A stretch of 64,000 nucleotides of DNA from positions 186,001-250,000 of the forward strand of contig VWZP01008261.1 of NCBI GenBank assembly GCA_013396995.1, read 5' to 3'. The position numbers and the translations under genes are program-made. How positions within the stretch are numbered: position 1 is the stretch's first letter; each line of letters opens with the position of its first letter. Positions 36,529-49,206 of this stretch are shown here, in pieces. This DNA comes from Dicaeum eximium. Taxonomy: Eukaryota; Chordata; Aves; Passeriformes; Dicaeidae. The notes below the pieces were generated by a model. That model worked only from the letters and a program-made list of their open reading frames with translations. It was not told the origin of the DNA and made no database searches.

Positions 36529-39500
36529 AGCTCCATTGCTCTTTTTAGATTTTCCCCAAAACTAATTGGTTAGGAAAAAACTTGATCAAAGCTAGCACAT
36601 ACTTCTCTCACTTAAAAGTGTTACTCAAATATCCAACCTGTTTGACAGTGATCACTCCAATTATGAATTAAATAAAATGTACTTTGCACACAATTAAATT
36701 GGTCAATGCAGCAAGTAAAACTAACCCATGATGTGAAACTTCAACTGCTACCCAAAATTCACAACAGCTGTTTTGTTTCAAGAGTTTCAGTGCCAAACTG
36801 TTTTTTTTTTTCAAATATATATTTGTAAATTGGAACAGAAACCTTTCATTAATGCCATGTCAGGATGAACAATTATTAGCACTGACTGAGTAGAACATTT
36901 CCTTTACCCACTGGAGTAGAGCTCTTTACAAAACTGATAGATCAGCATAAAATGATCTAAACAAAGTGTGAACCTTGCAGATTTATTTAACTGATGTTAA
37001 ATGGAACTGAAGAAAGCACACTTTTTACATTGTAGGCTGTTTCATCAGAAGAGTAATCATTTACATTTTAGTTTTGTGTGATTCTGAGTGCCATTTTGGA
37101 GTGCCATATTGCCTCTTTCAGAGTAAAGATCTAGCTGCTGACACAAATTATGAGTGTAGCTGCACTCAACCAGCCTCACTTAGGCTCTGACCAGCAATGA
37201 ATGGTCATACTGCTCATCTGAGCTGTAATCAAATCATTTAAGGTACAAAAACATATTCATAGATGAGTAAAGCTCTGTTCTTAATACTGAGATACTTTCA
37301 GATCCCTCACCCAGCCAAAAAAGACTGCTTCTCAATGTAATCTGAATCCCAAATATATTTTTCCAGTTATCTGTAAAATTCTGTGTTTTGCCTGGATATT
37401 TTCACCACTCTTAGATCATTCTATGCATACAACTATACTTTAGAAATTAGTGGTGTTACAGTGATACAAAATTAAAACAGATGGAAGTCATTGATCGTAT
37501 CAACTAAAGGAATTCTCCTGCAATGCTGATATCAAACCAAGCAAGCTGAGCATTTGCACGCCACATACAGCCTGTTCTGTCAGTGACAATGACTTATTTA
37601 AGGTTTCTTTTATATCCTTACCTTTCTTTCATTGCCATGATACAAATCAATGTACAACAAGTGGTATTAGAAATCTTCCTACACTTAGGAGTAGATAGAA
37701 ATTATTTTTCTTATTAAGAAAATGGTGTGGGGAATAAAAATCTGTCTTATTCTGTGGTAACGTAGGAGATAGGAATAACAATATGCACCTAAAAGAGATT
37801 AAACATTAAAAGAGGCCAAGTTTTGTAAAATTTAAGCTTCTAAAACATAAAACTAAAAGACAAACAAAACATTATAACCCCCCTCAAACAATAAAACAGA
37901 ACAAATCCATATAAAAACTTTGTAATAATAAGTCTGAAGAAAGAGTTTATGAAAGCAAAGAAGAAATGTTTGTTCATAGGGTATTTCTGCATAATATGCT
38001 CAGTCTTTCTGCATTTCATTTGGCTGAATTGGTGAGAAAGGAAAGAGGATCCCAGCCTGGATGAAATCAGACCTGCATAATACAATCAGGGATAGAAAGG
38101 CTTTATATGTTAGATATAATATAAAAGAGGTAGGAGCTGACATGAGGAAAGATGAATCAAAAATGGAAAATGGACATAAACTGTACGAGAGGCTGAGGTA
38201 AGACTTTTCTCCAGGTACATTAAAAATATTGTAAAGAAGGCAGATCAGTGGGATTCAGAGTGACGGCAAAGATAATGTGCTGACAGCAAAGATATGAATG
38301 AAAGTAAATGCATTCCTTAATTCCATACTCACAACAGGCTAGGGTCACCAAGAGGTGTCATTTATAAAGGATGAAAAGTTGTTATTGGGAATGATACGAC
38401 ATCAGAGAATGTTAAAGGAGCCCCAAGACACACAATGACAAAAAAACTGCAGGGCATCAATAGAAAACAAATTATATTGAGATGGACTCCCATCTTTAAT
38501 TTATACAGAGACTTTTAAGTAATGTACTGAAAATAAAAGGAAATCACCTTGAAAATCTAGTCTCAATATAAATAAAGTATACATTGAAATTAACATTTTT
38601 TTTAAGAAATCAAGTGAAAAAAGCTGTCATAGTGACCATTAAGATCTCAGGTTTTGTTACATTGTTTTCTAAACAGAGGATGGTTATTCTTTGTAATGTA
38701 TTTATCCATACTATCCAAAGTTTTATGAAAAAATGCCTTAAAAATATTCATTTAGGATTGCTATCGTGTGCATTAAAATATGAAATGAGGATCTAGGGAT
38801 TGATGAAGCACTAAAACAATATTGTATCTGGAGGTAAAAAACACTACCCATCAAATCAAGCCAAGATTCCAGCACTACAGGAGCAGCCCATCTGCCTGCT
38901 GCTGTGATCATTCCCACAGACATCCCCTAAATCATGACAACTGCAAAGGGAAACCCTGCCCAGTGCTTTTCCCTGATTTGAATTAGGAGCCTCATCCTCT
39001 AAAATAGACAATTAGTGTCAATATCCTTAAATACCCAGCAATTGTTTTTTAATTGTTTTCTGATGTAATTCCTAATGTGCCTATGTTGGTTTTTTTTTTT
39101 TACACACAGTCACAGCCAGCAGGAGCTACAACTCTCGACTAAGCAGCTGCATAATGAATTACAGTTTCTCTTCTAACACTAAAAGAAATCAGAATCTAAG
39201 CCTGGCAGTTATGTGGGTCGCAGGATTTACCAGGGGCTGCTGGCCCTGTGCACACATTTCAGTGAAAAACCCCCAAATCAGTGAAGGACCAAGTATATGC
39301 TTAATTATACTTGAGCGTGTGCTTAAGCATTTCTTAAATTGGCATTGTAAGTCAGATTAAATTTTCTAGGATATCAGTCTGACACTAATTGTAATCAATG
39401 CAAATTTATTCTCTCTGTTCACAGAGCAATCCTGATTTCAACTGAATGCATCTATTGCTCTCATAACACAGCTCAGGTATTTTCTGTCTGTGGGTTGAAA

Positions 39501-41458
39501 TCAGAGTTTTTCATGAGCATTTCTGGATCCCTTACATTTAATGGAATTGTTTTGTTCTGCTGCAAAACAAAAATTTTAAAACACAAAGCTGGTCATATGG
39601 TATGAATACTGAGCAAAAATGTAAGTAAAGACATGACTAATAAAGTACAATTCTGCCAAAATATTCCAATCAACGGGTTCCAAGTGGAAGTTTCTGTGCT
39701 GTGTTTGTGCTATAGACAGTTGAAGCTGTCTCCATTCTCTGCTGCCTGGGTAGCTCAGCTGAAATAATTTCAGTGCACAGAGACAGATCTTGAAAAGCAA
39801 TTTTTCTTCTCTCTGGCTTGGTACTATAGACAATGCAAAAGCCAGGGATCACTAAGCGACTTTTTTTTTTCCCCTTCCTGCTCTGTACAGTTGAGTTACA
39901 ATGCCTCCCTGCTCACCTCACCACTTTGAGGGCTTATCCCTTCCAGGAGTAAAAAGCCACACTAGGGAGTTAAAAACAGGGGGAATTGAGCTCCCTTGAG
40001 GGAACAATTATTGTCTATCATGCACCACAGGAGAGCTGCTTGCACACTCCCCTAGCACACTGATTTTAGGAGAATTAGCATTTTCCAGCACCATCTTTAA
40101 TAGCTCCCAAAATGTGAAGTGCCAAGTAGTTTTGCCTGAAACATCTTGCAGTTAGCTGAATTTAGAAAATTTAGAATTATTTCCTGCATGAAAAACCAAA
40201 GAGCCTATGTATGTGTGAGTAATTAGTCCAGCTCTTTGATTTACAATTCACCTTTGGAAACACATCCAGTCTTAAATTTATAGACTTCATATAATAAAAT
40301 TAATTGAGACACTTCACCACATCCTCAAACATACTTTCAATAGCTGCAGTACTTTAAGTTAAAAATACACATTTAATTCTAATTTTAATTTACCTAACTT
40401 CAACTGCAAACTGGATCTTGCATTACTTTTTCCTGTAATATAAAGAATTACTTGCAGCTGGATAGCTCATCCCCAAAAACATATGAAAAACTTATAAATG
40501 AGTACTCAAAAATGTTTCTATACCCTCATTTCAGTAACTTAGATTTTCTTACTATTACAAAACCCTTCCTGAAAGACTCATCCCTGTATCTTTTCTGAAA
40601 TCTTACTTAACTTTTGTAAAATTCTTTTAAAGTTCAGGGCTGAAAAGAGATTCTGAAAATGGTAGTCTAGCACTACATTCAATAACATCAAATAGCAAGC
40701 TCAGACTTCCTATTCTGAGCCTATTTCACATTTCACACTTTTAGCTTCCAGGCTTTAGTGAAGTTCACATTCATTTGGCTAAGACAGGCTTTAAAATCCA
40801 AATCCATACATTAAGTCTAAAAGTGAGAATTACAGATGGCTCAAAAATTTAAAATTGTAATCTCCATAGAGCTACATTAGCCTAGAAAGATAAAAACTTC
40901 AGAGGCCTACCAGCTTTCAAAACTCACATTCCTCATGATTACCAAAACTCTGGAGAAGACCAGCAGTGGCTCATGTCTTGACACAGCTGAGTAACTTGAT
41001 GTTTATTTTACCTCCCAGCACAGTAGAAAAACCAAACTCTATTTGCATCCTGAAATGCAGCAGAATCCTGATTCCTTACAAACATGGCTGAAAGATATGG
41101 CATTCCCTTTTTTTTATTTATAGTTCAGTTCACCCACTAAAGATGTGAGACATTAAGACTTAATCTTTGAAGGAAATATTCAAATTTCCTCTAGAACGAC
41201 TCAGGTATGCATTTTTAGTCTGTACCTGGTTAACCTCGAAGTATATACATAAATAGATTTATATATTAATTATAAGGGCTCTGAAGGACTGCTCTATAAA
41301 CACCTCCAGGAAATGCTTAATTTGGTACCTGTGGTTTTGCTTTCTTAAGGATCAGAAAGTGAACATAATTCTTGCCTCTGCAAGTGCATTCCCTTTTCTT
41401 AGATATCTTCATATTCTGTTATTCCTATATTACAAAAGCACTTCATGTTTTGGAACAT
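36529..41458. other. A+T-rich non-genic DNA
   Basis: No gene, RNA gene or identifiable interspersed repeat. Open frames are under 90 codons and scattered on both strands. T runs lie at 36800-36811, 39091-39101 and 39861-39870. A short G+C-richer patch at about 39890-40060 was not identified. Confidence 0.6.
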
Positions 41459-41516
41459 ATTATTTAACTTTTATATTTAACTATATTTAACTTTATTTTT
41501 AACTATTTAACTATAG
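41459..41516. repeat. Degenerate TATTTAACT-type tandem repeat
   Basis: About five imperfect copies of a TATTTAACT-like 9-14 base unit follow one another. This is low-complexity sequence with no coding potential. Confidence 0.7.
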
Positions 41517-44500
41517 CAATGATTTTTAAATTAGTCTGATAATTTATTTAAAATTCCACTTTATTTTCCCCAATCTGGATGTCAATGCATTACCTGCTAG
41601 AAGTATTTGTCTGTGAAAACCCAACAAAACATCCCTGCTGATGTACCCATTTTCCCACTATCTTGAGGTACACTACTTTGCTTCCCAGAAACTCACAAAG
41701 TCAAGTTTAGCCACATATATTTCCCCCACCAATTTGCATTACCCCAAATTTAATGCAGAACATTTAAAATCAGTATTGATTCTATGGGTGACAGTCAGTG
41801 TCATTTATTTGCTACTACTCCATAGTGGATAGGCTCAGATTTCTCTTCAGTTCTTTTATAAAAAGCCACTCATTAAAACTGCTACAGCTACGTGAAAATA
41901 AAACATTATTCTCACTTCTAAGGGACATTTCTTCAGCATTAGGGACACCAGAAGGGGTAGTGTTGGACAAGGGAAGGATCGTTCCCCAGAAATAACAATT
42001 GAACACCTTTCACAAGCACTAAATTCAGTTGAATAAAAGCTAAAAAGCAGAAAATAGACTAACTTGAATTGCAAATGTAATCACTGATGCCAGATACTAA
42101 CCTTAAAGCTTTCAAGGTGAAATGCACCCACCCTGCACCACGCTGAGGACTCAGTGCAGTGCCCTGAGCAGGCATTGTGAGAATGGAAGTCACTGACCCC
42201 AGCTGTGCACATGATGAAGCCTTGCCTCAAAGCCCTTCTTACTCCAATTCCGTTTGTAAACTGAGAGAAAAGCTGCATTTCTCTCCTTCCTCCTACGTGG
42301 TCAGAAACACAGGATTTTCAAATGGTGGAAATGGAGGCCTCTCCCTCCTGCCATCAGGGCAATTCCCAGTCGCACAGCCAGCTTGGCTGAGTGGCATGCC
42401 AAGCCAGAAGGCAAACCCTCATATCAGGGCTGCCTCTTGTCTTGGGGAAGGTATTTTGTGCTCTAAAGAATAAACACATTGGCTCTTCAGTCATTCACAA
42501 ACAGAACAGAGCTACTTCACTTCCAGCCTGTGAAGCCACTTGTTTCAAGTAATGAACTCCAACAGCCTCTTTCTTGTTTTTCCTTTTTATTTTTCTCAGT
42601 TTTACTCATGATATCTACTTAAGTGGCTCAAGCTGACTGCACTGCAGCTAAGGATCAAACACTTAAACTTTACTTTCAAGCATCAGACACTAGACATGCT
42701 TATTAATATTCACCAGATAATTTCCTACTTTGCTGATAAAAGTTCTCTCAAAAGACATTTCTTTGGTGAAAAAAAAAATTTCCATATAGAGCAAATGAGC
42801 AAGCAAACTATTAATTATTTGAAGGCAATTGTATGCAACAATGACCTTGAAAACCAAAAGACTAAGCACTCAACATTCAAATAGTTTAATCCTGCTCTTT
42901 CTACAGCCAGCATTTTTGGCTGCTGCTGATCCATGACATGAAATAAGGCTGAATCAGCAATCCTCCCTACGCAGGCAGCTTTATATAAGTGAATTTACCA
43001 GGAATCCACAGCTTTTTACAGAAGATGCAAGGTTCTGAACAAGGCTGGAGAATGCTCTTTGAACATTAGTAATGTTCTTTCCCAAACTGAGGCTTGAAGA
43101 CTGAAATGTTTGGTAAATAAGGCACCCTCAAACAAGAAATGGAACTATTCAGAGGTTAAAACCATGTCCAATGCAAATACCTTTCCAGCTGTACACCATT
43201 ACATCCCCAAAAAAGCCAGAGTTACTCTCTGAACTATGATACCAGACTTGATATGTGAAAGCAGATTTCTGGCATTGCAAGCAGGGAGCTCTTCTTACTG
43301 ACCTTCTACACTACTTTACACTTCGTGAGCTCTCCATTAGCTACATAATAAAATAGGCTTTTAAGGGGCAGAGTGTAAAGCTTCAGATGCAGTAGATAAT
43401 CTCAAATTTATATTTTTGTTCCCTACAAATTCCCTAATGACCAGACAAAGAATTCTGCAAATGTTAATAAGGTAAAGATTTGCTCACAGGTAATCCTTTC
43501 CCTGAATAACATAACCCTCATAAGATTTTTCCTTCAGAAACATGTACAATGTGTACATGTTACTGCACCAGCAACATCTATCAACACCTACTTTGTGCTA
43601 GGTGATGAAAAGCATCAGAAATGTTCATCTATCTCTAAACATCCCAAGTCACATCTGTTCAGATATTAAAGGCCTGTTCATCTGTATGCAAAATTCAGGC
43701 TGATTGCCAATATAATAAATACAGAGGCACAATTTGTAAGTATGAATATTCATATTCAGAACAATGCTACCAGACAAATATTCCTATTATTGTCTGTTGT
43801 AGGGAGCTTTGGCTAAGGATGCCAGATTTGGCTCCTTTCTGATCTCAAGCAGTGAAGCTCCCCTGTGTGTAAGCAGGAGAAAAAACATGCTCCACAAGCC
43901 TTAAATCAGTGAGTTTAGAAGAAATAATAAAAAAAATCACATCTTTGCATTCTGAAAATAAATAGAATATGCCAACCTGCAGAATCTCTAAAACGTCTAG
44001 ACTGTAATAACCTTCAGTTGTTACATATTGACAAAATATTTTTTCTCTAATTAAAATCTTAAAAGGACATATACCTTGTTTGTATATTGCATACTACAAG
44101 GTTTACCTCAGAAGTGTTTATCAAACAACATTTCATACATTTCTGGAGCAATTCTTCATGCACATGAAAATGTGCCTCAATTTTAGGCTTTGAAGTGAGC
44201 CCTAAGGGAATATTCATACTCATACCCTAATGCTGATTATTTTATCAGCCATCAGAGCAAAAAATGCTTTATCACAAAGATACTAATTAATACAAAAACA
44301 AAAAGCCCTTCACTTTTATGTCTGATGTTGAAAGAAACTCAGTTACAAAATAATTAATGAGAAATGTAACTTCTGTAATACACATTGTGAATACATGCTC
44401 CCTGATGCTTAGTTAAAAATGTGCTCCATTAGGATTACAAAGGAAATATGTATTTTGTTTTTCTTTTCTGCTGCTACAGTATTGTTTACGTGTCATTATC

Positions 44501-44899
44501 ATTTCATGTGCCATACCCAGCAGCACAGCATTTTTATGAAACACAAAACCTGTGGAGGAAATGATATTGCAAGTCAAATATGAGCAGAGGTTAATAAAAA
44601 AGCTGTTGTAACATTGTACTGATTATTCACATTTTCATTCTAGAGACCTATATTAGCATTATGCTATTTGTCTATATGACTCAACAATTATGTCAAAACA
44701 AAGTCTTAAAAAATATATATAAAGAAGCATTTTAAAGTTCTAGAAAAGTCAGTGTAATTTCTATTTTATTTATTGCTATTCAGATTTTTTAGGTGACTGC
44801 TTAAATTGCCCTCACTTAGGCTTTTTCTGGAGTTTGACTTGTCCTGAAAACATCAGCCCAAGGACAGTAAACTGCTGTGAATTGAAAATTAGATGCATA
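41517..44899. other. Non-genic DNA
   Basis: No gene is supported. A G+C-richer patch at about 42110-42440 holds a 98-codon plus-strand frame and overlapping minus-strand frames, none with a domain. A perfect 9-bp inverted repeat lies at 43540-43560. Confidence 0.6.
43540..43560. repeat. Perfect 9-bp inverted repeat
   Basis: ACATGTACA and TGTACATGT flank a 3-base centre. The arms themselves contain short palindromes. This is probably chance or low complexity; no function is assigned. Confidence 0.6.
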
Positions 44900-45590
44900 T
44901 CAACACAGCTCAGCCAAACCACAGACTCCCAGGTTTGTCAAGGGAGTGCTGTGTCGCAGTGCCTGGTTTGTGGGGGAAGAATTCACCATGCGTGTAACAA
45001 AGTGATAATTTGAATCGTTCTTTGCAATGCCTTGGGAAAAGAGAAGGCTAGCAAGAGCGCTGGAAAATATGTGCACAAGTCTTTGCCTCACTTTGTACAC
45101 AAAGTGGCAGCAACCAACTTCTGAAAACTTCATGGAGGTTTTAGTGAAGCCCCTTTGCCGGGGTCTGCACATCCCAGCGTTGCTGCACAGAGCTCACAGC
45201 CCCAGAGTTTGCCTCTCCCCCTGACCCTTCTGGTTTTGCTGCCTGTGATACTGCCTGGACTGCAAAAAATGAATGCCCCCTGCCCCAGGGTGCTTCCACT
45301 GGGGGCAATATGAAAGGTGTGCCTGCATGGCACAGGGGAAACAGCAGAAGGTGTTTTGTAAAGAGCTCTGAGCAGAGAGCTGTGTCAGAGCCACTGACCT
45401 CGACATCCCAGCTGGAGCACGCCAGGTCGGAGCCTCTGAACCAGCACGCCTCCTGATGGCTTACAAACATGCCAGACAAATTCCTGACAATGCTGCAGAG
45501 AATATGGATGCTGTCAGAGCATTTATATCTCAAAGTTCTCTCAGCTATTTCCATATGAATCAATTTTCTAACTCTGGGCAACAGCAACGC
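44900..45590. other. G+C-richer patch with long minus-strand open frame, unassigned
   Basis: Against an A+T-rich background, about 44920-45460 is clearly richer in G+C and contains several CpG dinucleotides. A minus-strand frame at 45141-45587 is open for 148 codons, overlapped by frames of 67 and 70 codons in other minus phases. The translation has no recognisable domain or signal peptide, and composition alone can explain the lack of stops. Possible explanations are an enhancer or CpG-richer regulatory patch, an unrecognised old repeat, or a terminal exon. I cannot choose between them. Confidence 0.35.
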
Positions 45591-46296
45591 ATAATGTCGT
45601 GAATATAAATATACAACATTTGCTTGATAAACAGCTATGAAATATAAAGAAGTTTCATATGTTTACACAAATACATAGCCCAGTACACCCATTAGCTCAA
45701 GACATCAGATGACCTTTATACTATGCTGTAAAGGTCAAGGAAGGATAAAAAGGGAGACAAGATAAAGAAAATTAGCTCCAAACAAACACCAGATAGATTT
45801 CATACAACTTACTAACTAGGACTCCACTGGTCAGAGTGGAAGAATTCCTTGGATTAGCCTCCTGGCAAACAGGTACCACCCTAGGGCTATCATCCAACAT
45901 CTTTTTCTTCTTCTCAATAATTCATTTTTCTTTTGTGTAATTTCATTTTCATTCCACCTCCCACCATTTCACCCAGCACATAATCACATGTGTGAATCTG
46001 CATTTGCCTCTATGGAAGGAATTTATGAAGGGTTGATGAGAAACGCATTAAAGCACTTGATTTCACCTTTATTCCTTAATGTTATTAAAAGATACATCTT
46101 CTACCTGTCAGGTTTTTTACAAAAAATAGATTTTTCAAGCTCAGTATCTCATGGTAACATACATGGAAGTAAACCAAAATGAGTAGATTTTATCTTTCTC
46201 ATATATATCTAAGTAATAACATTGACTTCACTGTTACTGATCAATGACATACAGAAAATTCAATTATCACTAGCTGGAGGGGAGAATCAATATAAA
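45591..46296. other. A+T-rich non-genic DNA
   Basis: No gene or identifiable repeat. Confidence 0.6.
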
Positions 46297-46340
46297 ATTA
46301 TTATTATTGTTATTATTATTATTACTGTTATTATTATTAA
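46297..46340. repeat. (TTA)n microsatellite
   Basis: About 14 TTA-type triplets with two TTG/CTG interruptions. Interruption suggests an old, relatively stable microsatellite. Confidence 0.9.
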
Positions 46341-48940
46341 TTCAAGACAACTGAATGACAATTTAGATTTTTGGTAGTTACAGTATTTTAATCAGAGCAG
46401 AATAGCATTCCAGATCACATTGAATTAAATAATTTGTATTGCTGCTAGACACTTTGTAGTACTTTTACTGAATTCAATAATTATTTTAAACTGCAGCCAG
46501 TGCTTATCAGAGGAAAAAACCAAGACATCATAATAATCTATTATGTTGCACTAGAAAATAAATGCCAAGTGAAAGTCTGTTTAGCAAAGTACACAGAATA
46601 ATAAAATATTATGATTATTTTGCATTTACAGTCTCGTAGTGAAAGTGCTGTTTCCTTAGTCAGAATACTTTGAAAGTTTCAGACTGAGATAAAAGCCTCA
46701 ATTGTTATGAAACCATCATAGCACTTTCTTCTCTACTTTGCAAAAACTTTCTATGTGTCTCATGTTGCAGAATGAGTTTTGCAGCCAACAGAAGATTGCT
46801 CATCTGCTGAATAAAAATGTAACTTCCAATGAGTTTCCTATATCAAAGAATAAATTACCTCTGAGTGGTTAGTCTTGAATGGCTGATTGGTTGAGAAGAA
46901 TATGCTATTAGTCCACAACAGAAATATTAAAATAAAGGAGTTCAACCACAAAACTACTTTACATTCTAGAAGAACAGCATTTCAATGCTTTATTGGGAAT
47001 ATTTAACCATTGGGAGCTCTAGTCACAGACACTGCTACAAAAAAAAGAGATTCTTTGCCTCAGAGACTTCAAACCTGTGCTCAGGCAAAGGCAGCATAAA
47101 CTGAGAGACTACAAAGAAATGAAATAGCGTGGCCTTTATATTTCATCTGGAGCTGCAACCTTATGAAAAAGGATTGGTGAAATTATCTGGGGTGCTCCAA
47201 AGGTGGCTAGATATTCTAGGAATGAACATCTGTAGATGTTTCCATTCCATACACTCAAGACACTTGATTTTTATGATGGTAGACTTGCCATTCTGTTTTA
47301 GTGAATGTGTCTCTGTAGCTTGATTTATCATCACATCTTCACATCCATCAAACCTATCCTTGGATCTGTTTCAGAGCAAATTATTGTCTAAAAGAAAACT
47401 CAAAAAGATGAGTTAGAGGGGGATGGATAGGCACTGGTCACCTCTGTGCTTCCAATGCATATTCAGTCAGATGCACATTATGTGAGCAGGGTCTGAGCAC
47501 AAACATCTTCACTCCCATAAAAATAAAGGTGCACAATCAGGAATCTTAGTTTTGCAAAGTTACTGCTTTCCTTTGATTAGTCAGAACTGCATTGCTGGCA
47601 TATTTAACATGAGTCTTCATTCAGATAAATTACCATTAATTTGAAAGCATAAGAGATTTAAATTCCACGGAGGAGGCTATAGGTCAAAATTAAATATGTA
47701 TTGGCCTATTTCTGCTGATTTCTTTATACTCCAATTGCTTAAGCACCTACAAGTAATCACAGGGAAAGGAGAAATAAAATAAGTGAAGTATAAAGAAGCA
47801 CACTGATGTAAAGAAATTGAGTCCATTTCAATTACTTTTTGATGGTCATTAGTTGAAGACATCTCTATTCTTGTAAGGGACTAACTGGTACTGACATATT
47901 AATTAAAGAGACATGATGCCAGAATGCCACAGTAGTTTACACAAAATGTGATGCCAATGTTGCTTTTTCTTTTTTATTAATATTGTAATCACTAAATGTA
48001 ACTTCATGCAATTAGGTCTTTCTAATGTTAATCAGATTTTACTTATATTACAACCCAGGGTGTATCACTCATGCTTTCCATCTAATGATTCAAGAAACTT
48101 TGACTAAATATTGCAAAGGTTCTTCAGCTCTAATGAGATTTAACATTGGCACTTTCCAGCTATGAGGTAAGGTGTGGCAGGCAGGCAGAAATGCAATGTA
48201 TGGACCAGAGGGAAATCTGTTAGTATAGTACAGAAATCCAGTTTGATTTGTTACTCTGTTCTGTGTATATTCATGCAAACCCATCTTTTGGAGCTGTAAA
48301 TAAATAATGTTTAAGTGAAATAACACTTAAATAACAATAAATAAATGTTTATGTGAAACTAAAGTGGAAACTGTAGGTGGGACAAGGCCTTTGCCCAAGG
48401 TGCTTTGAAATCGAGGCTCAGCAAAGGAATGAAAAAGATACTTCCCCAAAATACTGTAACCACAAAAAAAACAGTACCAAGTACACATCTCAAGAGACTT
48501 CTAAATAGAAGTGGGTTGGTGAAAATAATATTTCACCTGCCATTGTTGCAGATATTCAAATTAAATAATTCCCAACTGCATCAATGGGAAAATAAAATAT
48601 AAAGGAAAAAGCAAAGTCTAACTTCAGGTTCTTCCAATAACTTCTTCAGTTTTTGAAAAGTCACACATTTATACAAAATATATATTTAGTTTCATCTTTT
48701 GCTAATGGAATTTTCTGTGAAAGCTAATGGAGCTGGAAAATAGAAGCAATTTCCATAAATTTGCTTCTGCTTCTTTTGAAAATAAACAAAGCAGCATTTT
48801 TTCTTATTATTGCACATAATTTTCACTTTTGGCTATCTAATTTAAAAGCAGCTATGTAAGTTCTCTTTCTCTCCATACTGTAGTAAAATGGAAAATCTTT
48901 TGTTTCGCTCTATAGCCTCTCTTAAAAGCTCTTACAGTTG
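46341..48940. other. A+T-rich non-genic DNA
   Basis: No gene is supported. Open frames are under 80 codons without domains. Nothing else was recognised. Confidence 0.6.
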
Positions 48941-48969
48941 TGCTTAATCAATGTGTACCAAGGCTGATC

Positions 48970-49060
48970 TGCCTAAGTGCATTTTCTCTCTTGCTCTTCT
49001 CCTTTTTCTCTCTCTCTCTCCCTCACAGCTCACAGAAAACCTAATGTTGAAAAGGTAAAC
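48970..49060 (+). other. Candidate 26-nt microexon with strong splice-like flanks
   Basis: A long pyrimidine tract (about 48981-49024, including a (TC)n run at 49007-49020) leads to CCTCACAG, a good match to a 3' splice acceptor, with AG at 49027-49028. A CTGAT resembling a branch point lies near 48964. Only 26 bases later, AAAAG followed by GTAAAC matches a 5' donor (GT at 49055-49056). The candidate exon is 49029-49054. Long pyrimidine tracts are typical of vertebrate microexons. The length is not a multiple of three. Chance juxtaposition of a (TC)n repeat with AG and GT is the main alternative, and no parent gene is identified. Confidence 0.25.
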
Positions 49061-49168
49061 TGTGGGAGAATACAGCCTTGCTTCCAAGGGCAGCCTGGAA
49101 CAGCAAACAGCAAAAGTCCATGGAGTCTGTCAGTGGATGGCTGATGTCAAAATACTCAGATCTTCAGC

Positions 49169-49206
49169 TTCTGAGAATTATCTAGTTTCTGAGAATTATC
49201 TAGTTT
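49169..49206. repeat. 18-bp tandem duplication
   Basis: TTCTGAGAATTATCTAGT is repeated directly with an 18-base period (second copy starts near 49187). Short slippage-type duplication. Confidence 0.85.
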
